From Dehalococcoidia bacterium (GTDB taxonomy: Bacteria; Chloroflexota; Dehalococcoidia; Lucifugimonadales; UBA3495): a DNA stretch of 36,918 bases. Below, in pieces: positions 33,123 to 36,918 of the stretch. The stretch is taken from the NCBI GenBank assembly GCA_022825745.1, contig JAJDWF010000134.1, forward strand, positions 1 to 36,918, in the 5' to 3' direction. A model generated the notes under the pieces. It ran no database searches. It saw only the letters and a program-made list of their open reading frames with translations, and was not told the origin of the DNA. Numbering within the stretch: position 1 is the stretch's first letter; every line of letters starts with the position of its first letter. The position numbers and the translations under genes were made by a program.

Positions 33123-33142
33123 TTTATACAAAAATTTACATA
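33123..33142. promoter_or_regulatory. AT-rich direct repeats, possible regulator site
   Basis: TTTATACA (33123-33130) and TTTACATA (33135-33142) lie 12 bp apart, start to start, in an AT-rich island of otherwise GC-rich DNA, just downstream of the proposed kinase -10. OmpR-family proteins bind direct repeats about 10-11 bp apart, so self-regulation is possible. Confidence 0.3.
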
Positions 33143-33170
33143 ATATAAAGGCCAAAATATATCCCGGTAA
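33142..33170 (-). promoter_or_regulatory. Possible promoter for the kinase-regulator gene
   Basis: Minus strand: TTACCG (33170-33165), a 17-bp spacer, TATATT (33147-33142). It leaves a leader of about 75 nt. Confidence 0.4.
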
Positions 33171-33257
33171 TAGACGGCGTGCGGTAACATCCCGCGCGAG
33201 AGTTTCACAGGGCCCGGCTCGGTTGATCCGGCGAGTGAGGACGAGGAGGAGCAGCAC

Positions 33258-33626
33258 ATGACCGACCTACCCGTGCCCCGATGGCGATTTCCGTGTCCGC
33301 ATTGCGGCAGTCCGGTGGATACCTCGGACTGGGGCCCCGACGACCCGTGCGCAGCGTGCCGCGCGTTGGTGCCGGCCGAACCCGACGCGCACCGCCGGCA
33401 AAGCGAGGGCGGCCGCGCGCTGGTCCTCACGCGGGTCAACCACCTGCCGGGCGGGTACTGCCGTTGGCAAGGCCGGTGCCCGCACTGCCGCGACGCCACC
33501 GTCAACTGGTTCTTCGCCATCGAAGGCGAGCCGTTCCGGTGTCCGCGCTGCGGCGGCGACGGCTACACGGCGCTGTTCCCCACCTTCCGCACGTCCCTGA
33601 GTTCATCCCCGTCCGGCGCGTACTAA
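33258..33626 (+). CDS. Zinc-ribbon protein of unknown function
   Basis: A 122-residue protein with four C-x2-C knuckles: CPHC (near 13), CAAC (near 32), CPHC (near 74) and CPRC (near 95), enough for two zinc ribbons. Between them is RVNHLPGGYCRWQGR and VNWFFAIEGEPFRC. No catalytic domain. GAGGAGGAGC precedes the ATG. It is divergent from the kinase-regulator gene, so it may be a target or partner, which is only a context guess. Confidence 0.7.
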   Translation: MTDLPVPRWRFPCPHCGSPVDTSDWGPDDPCAACRALVPAEPDAHRRQSEGGRALVLTRVNHLPGGYCRWQGRCPHCRDATVNWFFAIEGEPFRCPRCGGDGYTALFPTFRTSLSSSPSGAY

Positions 33627-33674
33627 GGCCGGCCAACGCCGCTGCCGGGCTGGAAAGGGGTTCTGATGCCAGGG

Positions 33675-34868
33675 TTATTCTTCCACTGACGGGACGTCGG
33701 TGAGGAAGTCGGCGTCGGCGAAGTCCGCAAAGCGGTCGGGGAGGAATTCGCCCAGGTCGGAGACGACTTGGGTTGAACCGCGGCAGATGTAGTCGGCGAT
33801 GATGCGGCCCGTGATAGGCCCCAGGTGGATGCCCTTGGTGGTGTGGCCGGTGGCCAGGAACGCGCCGTCCCGACCGGGCACCGGGCCGATGATGGGCTTG
33901 CTGTCGGGACTCAGCGGGCGGGAGCCGGCAAGCTGCTGGACCAGTTCGGCGCGCTCAAGGTCGGGAAGTACGTCGATGGCGCGCCGGAGTAGCTCCAGAC
34001 GTGCGGATTCGGTGGGCTGGCGGTCGAACTCCTCGCCGGCAAAAAGCTCTCTCTGATCGTAGTCGCGGCCGCCGGTGCTGCCGACGCTGGTGAGGCCGTC
34101 CAGCCGGCTGATCATGTGGCCGCGCTTGGGCGAGCTGATCAGCGCCGCCAGGGGTTCGCCGGGGTAGTTGAGCAGGAGGCGCTCGCCTTTCATGGGGCGA
34201 ACGGGAACGGGGAAATCCAGCCAGGGCGTGAAGGCCCGGCTCCAGGTGCCGGCGGCCACCACCACCGCGCCGCAGTGCAGGTCTCCGGAGGTGGTCTTGA
34301 CGCCGGAGATCGTGGCACCGTTGGCGACGAGGCCGGTCACTTCCCGGTTGAGCATGGTTGCGCCACTGAGTTCCGCGCCCCGGGCCAGCGCCAGGTTGAG
34401 GCGGTAGCTGTCCAGTTGCGCGGACTCGTCCTCATACACTCCGCCGATGATGGAGGGCGAGAGGCGCGGCTCGATGGCTTGGATTTCCCGGGTTTCGATC
34501 CAGCGCATCCTGACGTGGGGCTGCTGCCAGGCCATCAGGCTTTTGATCAGATCGGCCTCCTCGTCGTCCAGGGCCAGCCGGAGCGAGGGACGGCGCTGGT
34601 AGAGCAGGTCCATGCCGGTGGCGGATTCCAGTTCGGGCACGATCTGCGGAAATTCGGCGTAAGAGGCCCGGGCGAGTTCAAAGGATGCGCCGGGGGAGAA
34701 CTCGGCCCCCAGCAGGCTAAGGGAGCCGGTGGCATGAGCGGAGGCCCCGCTGCCGATGGCGTGACGCTCCTGGAGCGTCACGCCGACGCCTTCCCGCGCC
34801 AGGTAATAGGCCACCGAGCAGCCGACGACGCCGGCGCCAATCACGATTACGTCCGCAGTTTCAGGCAT
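33675..34868 (-). CDS. FAD-dependent amine/D-amino-acid oxidoreductase (DadA-like)
   Basis: A 397-residue flavoprotein of the DAO family. The N-terminal FAD site is VIVIGAGVVGCSVAYYLAREGVGVTLQER. The core contains GGVYEDESAQLDSYRLNLALA and VVVAAGTWSR, and the C-terminus has SPDSKPIIGPVPGRDGAFLATGHTTKGIHLGPITGRIIADYI, the usual flavin-contacting end. It should oxidise a glycine-like, D-amino or N-methyl amine substrate; which one is unknown. GAGAGG precedes the ATG. It lies 51 bp after the small upstream gene on the same strand, so they are probably co-transcribed. Confidence 0.9.
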   Translation of the reverse strand: MPETADVIVIGAGVVGCSVAYYLAREGVGVTLQERHAIGSGASAHATGSLSLLGAEFSPGASFELARASYAEFPQIVPELESATGMDLLYQRRPSLRLALDDEEADLIKSLMAWQQPHVRMRWIETREIQAIEPRLSPSIIGGVYEDESAQLDSYRLNLALARGAELSGATMLNREVTGLVANGATISGVKTTSGDLHCGAVVVAAGTWSRAFTPWLDFPVPVRPMKGERLLLNYPGEPLAALISSPKRGHMISRLDGLTSVGSTGGRDYDQRELFAGEEFDRQPTESARLELLRRAIDVLPDLERAELVQQLAGSRPLSPDSKPIIGPVPGRDGAFLATGHTTKGIHLGPITGRIIADYICRGSTQVVSDLGEFLPDRFADFADADFLTDVPSVEE

Positions 34869-34919
34869 ATTGCCGCCTCTCTAATACGCTTGCGCAGGAA
34901 TGATGGGTTGCGGGCACGG

Positions 34920-35252
34920 CTAGCGCGCCGGGGCGGGAAGCTCGCGGTTGAAGAATCCGCGGTAGCAGTCTTTGCTGGCCCAGGGGAGGAGGCTGATGAC
35001 GATCCGGCGCGGCTCGGGGACTTCGCCCTGGCTCTGGGTGTCCTTGAGGTAGTGTTGGAGTCGCATGAAGGTGGACAGGCGGAAGCCGGCTTTGGCGACG
35101 CGCTGTATGACGTCGTGGGGTTCGAGTGGTTCGTCGAGGTCCCAGTCGTCGGCGACGGCTTCGGCGATGTGGCGGAGCTTGAGGATAGCGAGTTCGGGAG
35201 CGAACTTGCGCTTGAGGGCGTTGACGCGGCGACGGATTTGGGACAGGGTCAT
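34920..35252 (-). CDS. Small conserved protein of unknown function
   Basis: A 110-residue basic N-terminus followed by helices: MTLSQIRRRVNALKRKFAPELAILKLRHIAEAVADDW, then EPHDVIQRVAKAGFRLSTFMRLQHYLKD and a tail RRIVISLLPWAS. I recognise the opening as recurrent in Chloroflexota genomes but know no function. No membrane segment or Cys cluster. The ATG at 35252 has GAGG upstream. Three 10-bp direct repeats lie 40 bp ahead of it. Confidence 0.65.
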   Translation of the reverse strand: MTLSQIRRRVNALKRKFAPELAILKLRHIAEAVADDWDLDEPLEPHDVIQRVAKAGFRLSTFMRLQHYLKDTQSQGEVPEPRRIVISLLPWASKDCYRGFFNRELPAPAR

Positions 35253-35292
35253 GGGGTTACCTCGGGAGTGATGTTCTGAATTTGGCGAAATC

Positions 35293-35322
35293 CCGCTCAT
35301 TTCCGCTCATTTCGGTTCATTT
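35293..35322. repeat. Three 10-bp direct repeats
   Basis: CCGCTCATTT, CCGCTCATTT, CGGTTCATTT in exact tandem: one helical turn each, upstream of the 110-residue gene. They could be binding sites for a regulator. Confidence 0.6.
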
Positions 35323-35528
35323 GAGTAGGGAGTAGAGCGGATGATGGGAGTAGGATGGGGGCGACATTGGTGGTTTTGGTGGGCTGATGAGAGGATTTGA
35401 GGGGGTGGTGCTTAGGCGCTGGGTTGGATCTGGATGTTTGGATAGTTAAATGGTAAGGATGGGTAGCAGGTTATGGCAAGGGGGAAGTGTCATTACATAT
35501 TGCAACGCTGCCGGGATTATCCCATCAA

Positions 35529-35558
35529 TTGACAGCCCCCGGCGCGCGTGCCTACAAT
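35529..35558 (+). promoter_or_regulatory. Promoter for the DNA methyltransferase
   Basis: TTGACA (35529-35534), an 18-bp spacer, TACAAT (35553-35558). Start of transcription near 35565, giving a leader of about 24 nt. Confidence 0.7.
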
Positions 35559-35588
35559 CGCGGAAATTTACGAACCAGTTGAGGAATT

Positions 35589-36761
35589 TTGTCTTCCGCG
35601 GTAGACGATTTCAATAGGGCTTTCCATTCCAGCGAGAGGGTACAGGGGTACACCCATGACTTCTACAAGTACCCGGCGCGGTTCAGCCCCGGGTTCGTCC
35701 AGTTTATGCTGGATTCCTTAACGGAACCTGGCGACTGCGTGCTAGACCCATTCATGGGAGGCGGGACAACGATTGTCGAAGCCGCAGTGTCTGGCAGGCG
35801 CGCGATCGGCTCTGATATAAATGAGCTGGCCCAATTCGTGACGAGGGTTAAAACCACCCCGCTGAGCGACCAAGATATCTTGGAAATTCGCCGTTGGGTT
35901 TGGGATGTTAGGGACGCGGTTGCCCAGATAGACCTTGCCGCTCAACCGCTTGACGTTCCCGTCAAGAATATGCCTACTTCCGCGTATCCTTTCTTTGCAG
36001 TCGCAACGAAACTCGCCAACGACCTCCGATTTCCCCGTCGACGGCAATTCGCCAAGTGCGTCCTGGTTAGGGTTGGACAGTGGGCTTTGGATGCTAGATC
36101 AACGACACCCAAAACTGACGTCATCAGTGGAGAATTTGAGAAACGTGCAGAGCGGATGATAGACGGGTTGAGGGAATTTGTCACTGCTGTGCAGGCGGGG
36201 GGAATATACAAGAACAAAATTACATCCACACGAAAGCTTATGCCCTTCTCGGCCTCTGATTCAGGCTTAGTGAAATCTCTGAAACGCCATGATATTCGTC
36301 CGAAACTCGTGCTTACCTCGCCGCCATATCCAGGCGTTCACATGCTCTATCACCGTTGGCAAGTGCTAGGAAGGAGAGAGACGCCCGCGCCATATTGGAT
36401 TGCGGATATCCGGGACGGCCACAGTGAATCCTATTACACAATGGGAGGACGCTCACAACGAGGCTTACGGAACTACTTCGAGTGTCTCTCGGGTGTATTC
36501 AACAATCTTCGAACGATAATCGCTCCAGATGCCGCGGTCGTTCAGCTTATATCGTTCTCAGACGCAGAAATTCAGTTGCCACTGTACCTGAACGCAATGA
36601 ATGAGGCGGGGTTCCAAGAAGCCAATCTTGGAGCGATCAACTCCCGTCAAACCAGACTCGTTCCTAATAGGAAGTGGTACACCCAGAGGCGTTCCTGTAA
36701 CGATGCGGGGCATGAAGTATTGTTGATTCACCGCCCCGTTTGCCAACGCTCGGCTTACTAG
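35589..36761 (+). CDS. DNA methyltransferase (N4-cytosine or N6-adenine type)
   Basis: A 390-residue SAM-dependent DNA amino-methyltransferase. The SAM-binding motif is VLDPFMGGGTT (Asp53 onward) followed by GSDIN; the catalytic motif is TSPPY at 243-247. SPPY is more common in N4-cytosine enzymes, but the base cannot be settled by eye. The motif order (SAM loop before catalytic loop) and YKYPARFSPGFVQ upstream are consistent with this fold. The middle (residues 90-235) would hold target recognition. Start is a TTG with GAGGA four to five bases ahead. The gene is AT-richer than those to its left. No restriction partner is visible before the window ends; it may be solitary or lead a modification system. 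Confidence 0.87.
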   Translation: MSSAVDDFNRAFHSSERVQGYTHDFYKYPARFSPGFVQFMLDSLTEPGDCVLDPFMGGGTTIVEAAVSGRRAIGSDINELAQFVTRVKTTPLSDQDILEIRRWVWDVRDAVAQIDLAAQPLDVPVKNMPTSAYPFFAVATKLANDLRFPRRRQFAKCVLVRVGQWALDARSTTPKTDVISGEFEKRAERMIDGLREFVTAVQAGGIYKNKITSTRKLMPFSASDSGLVKSLKRHDIRPKLVLTSPPYPGVHMLYHRWQVLGRRETPAPYWIADIRDGHSESYYTMGGRSQRGLRNYFECLSGVFNNLRTIIAPDAAVVQLISFSDAEIQLPLYLNAMNEAGFQEANLGAINSRQTRLVPNRKWYTQRRSCNDAGHEVLLIHRPVCQRSAY

Positions 36762-36918
36762 CCGTCTTCAGACAATGCGCCCAAGTGTTCAATCATCGGC
36801 AATAGTATCGGGGCAATAGCCCTGGTCAGATCCCTGACATTTTCGTGCGGGGTCGGTACGTCGTCATTTTCCGGTTGCTCTTGGGAGCCGTTCAGCAATG
36901 CTATTCCTATGAGGAGCA
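36758..36918 (-). CDS. C-terminal fragment of an unknown gene (partial)
   Basis: Read on the minus strand, an open frame of 52 codons enters from the right edge and stops at a TAG (36760-36758) sharing the CTAG with the methyltransferase stop. The visible end reads LLIGIALLNGSQEQ..., then VRDLTRAIAPILLPMIEHL and GALSEDG. The hydrophobic-helix pattern looks like real protein. The start lies outside, and I cannot name it. Confidence 0.45.
   Translation of the reverse strand, partial: LLIGIALLNGSQEQPENDDVPTPHENVRDLTRAIAPILLPMIEHLGALSEDG

Larger units (their letters stand above)
35253..35588. other. 336-bp intergenic region, G/T-rich on the plus strand
   Basis: No gene seen. From left: three 10-bp repeats (35293-35322), a strongly G-rich, C-poor stretch on the plus strand (about 35325-35490), then a promoter (35529-35558) for the methyltransferase. 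Confidence 0.6.

Noticed and set aside
34761..34781. Near-perfect 21-bp palindrome GTGACGCTCC-T-GGAGCGTCAC
   Set aside because: Lies within the FAD-oxidoreductase coding sequence and encodes conserved family residues; probably chance.
1..36918. CRISPR array, insertion sequence or prophage
   Set aside because: No regularly spaced repeats, transposase, integrase or phage structural genes were seen.

Overview
The window is GC-rich bacterial DNA with dense, mostly intact genes and no prophage, insertion sequence, rRNA or CRISPR array. Its gene mix is luciferase-like F420/FMN oxidoreductases, a FadE-type acyl-CoA dehydrogenase, NHL-propeller proteins, a DUF1800/DUF1501 pair, an epoxide hydrolase and an amidohydrolase. 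That mix resembles Chloroflexota of the SAR202/Dehalococcoidia kind. The assignment is inferred from gene content; no marker gene here proves it.

Layout. 1-2400: the 3' end of one gene and a complete second gene that look like tandem paralogues. The complete one has features of a very divergent tubulin/FtsZ-superfamily protein. 2400-5500: a flavin-dependent oxidoreductase, divergent from a stand-alone Lrp/AsnC ligand-binding domain plus acyl-CoA dehydrogenase operon, then a small Cys-cluster HTH protein. 5650-9800: DUF1232 membrane protein, HemW, epoxide hydrolase and a second luciferase-like oxidoreductase. 9936-13373: an AT-richer, foreign-looking gene joining a HEPN domain with an intact RNase motif to a DUF499 P-loop ATPase. 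13.4-17.8 kb: housekeeping genes gpsA, ispH and dcd, with an amidohydrolase. 18.2-22.5 kb: a catabolic run of gamma-glutamyltransferase-like enzyme, SMP-30 lactonase, an AAC(6')-like acetyltransferase and an NHL propeller. 22.56 kb: tRNA-Ala(GGC). 22.7-26.9 kb: DUF1800-DUF1501-NHL, then DUF2283 plus an HTH protein. 27-30.4 kb: a large secreted leucine-rich-repeat protein of six modules. 30.6-33.1 kb: a sensor kinase fused to an OmpR-type regulator in one polypeptide. 33.2-35.3 kb: a zinc-ribbon protein, a DadA-like FAD oxidoreductase and a small conserved protein. 35.6-36.9 kb: a DNA methyltransferase and the tail of a convergent gene cut by the window end.

Most genes look like small-molecule oxidation and hydrolysis plus core isoprenoid, phospholipid and nucleotide metabolism. 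The two best candidates for something new are the tandem tubulin-like genes at the left end and the solitary HEPN-DUF499 gene. The methyltransferase at the right end is also AT-richer than its surroundings and may belong to a modification or defence locus that continues outside. Several intergenic regions carry near-consensus -35/-10 promoters, many with an 18-bp spacer, and perfect hairpins.
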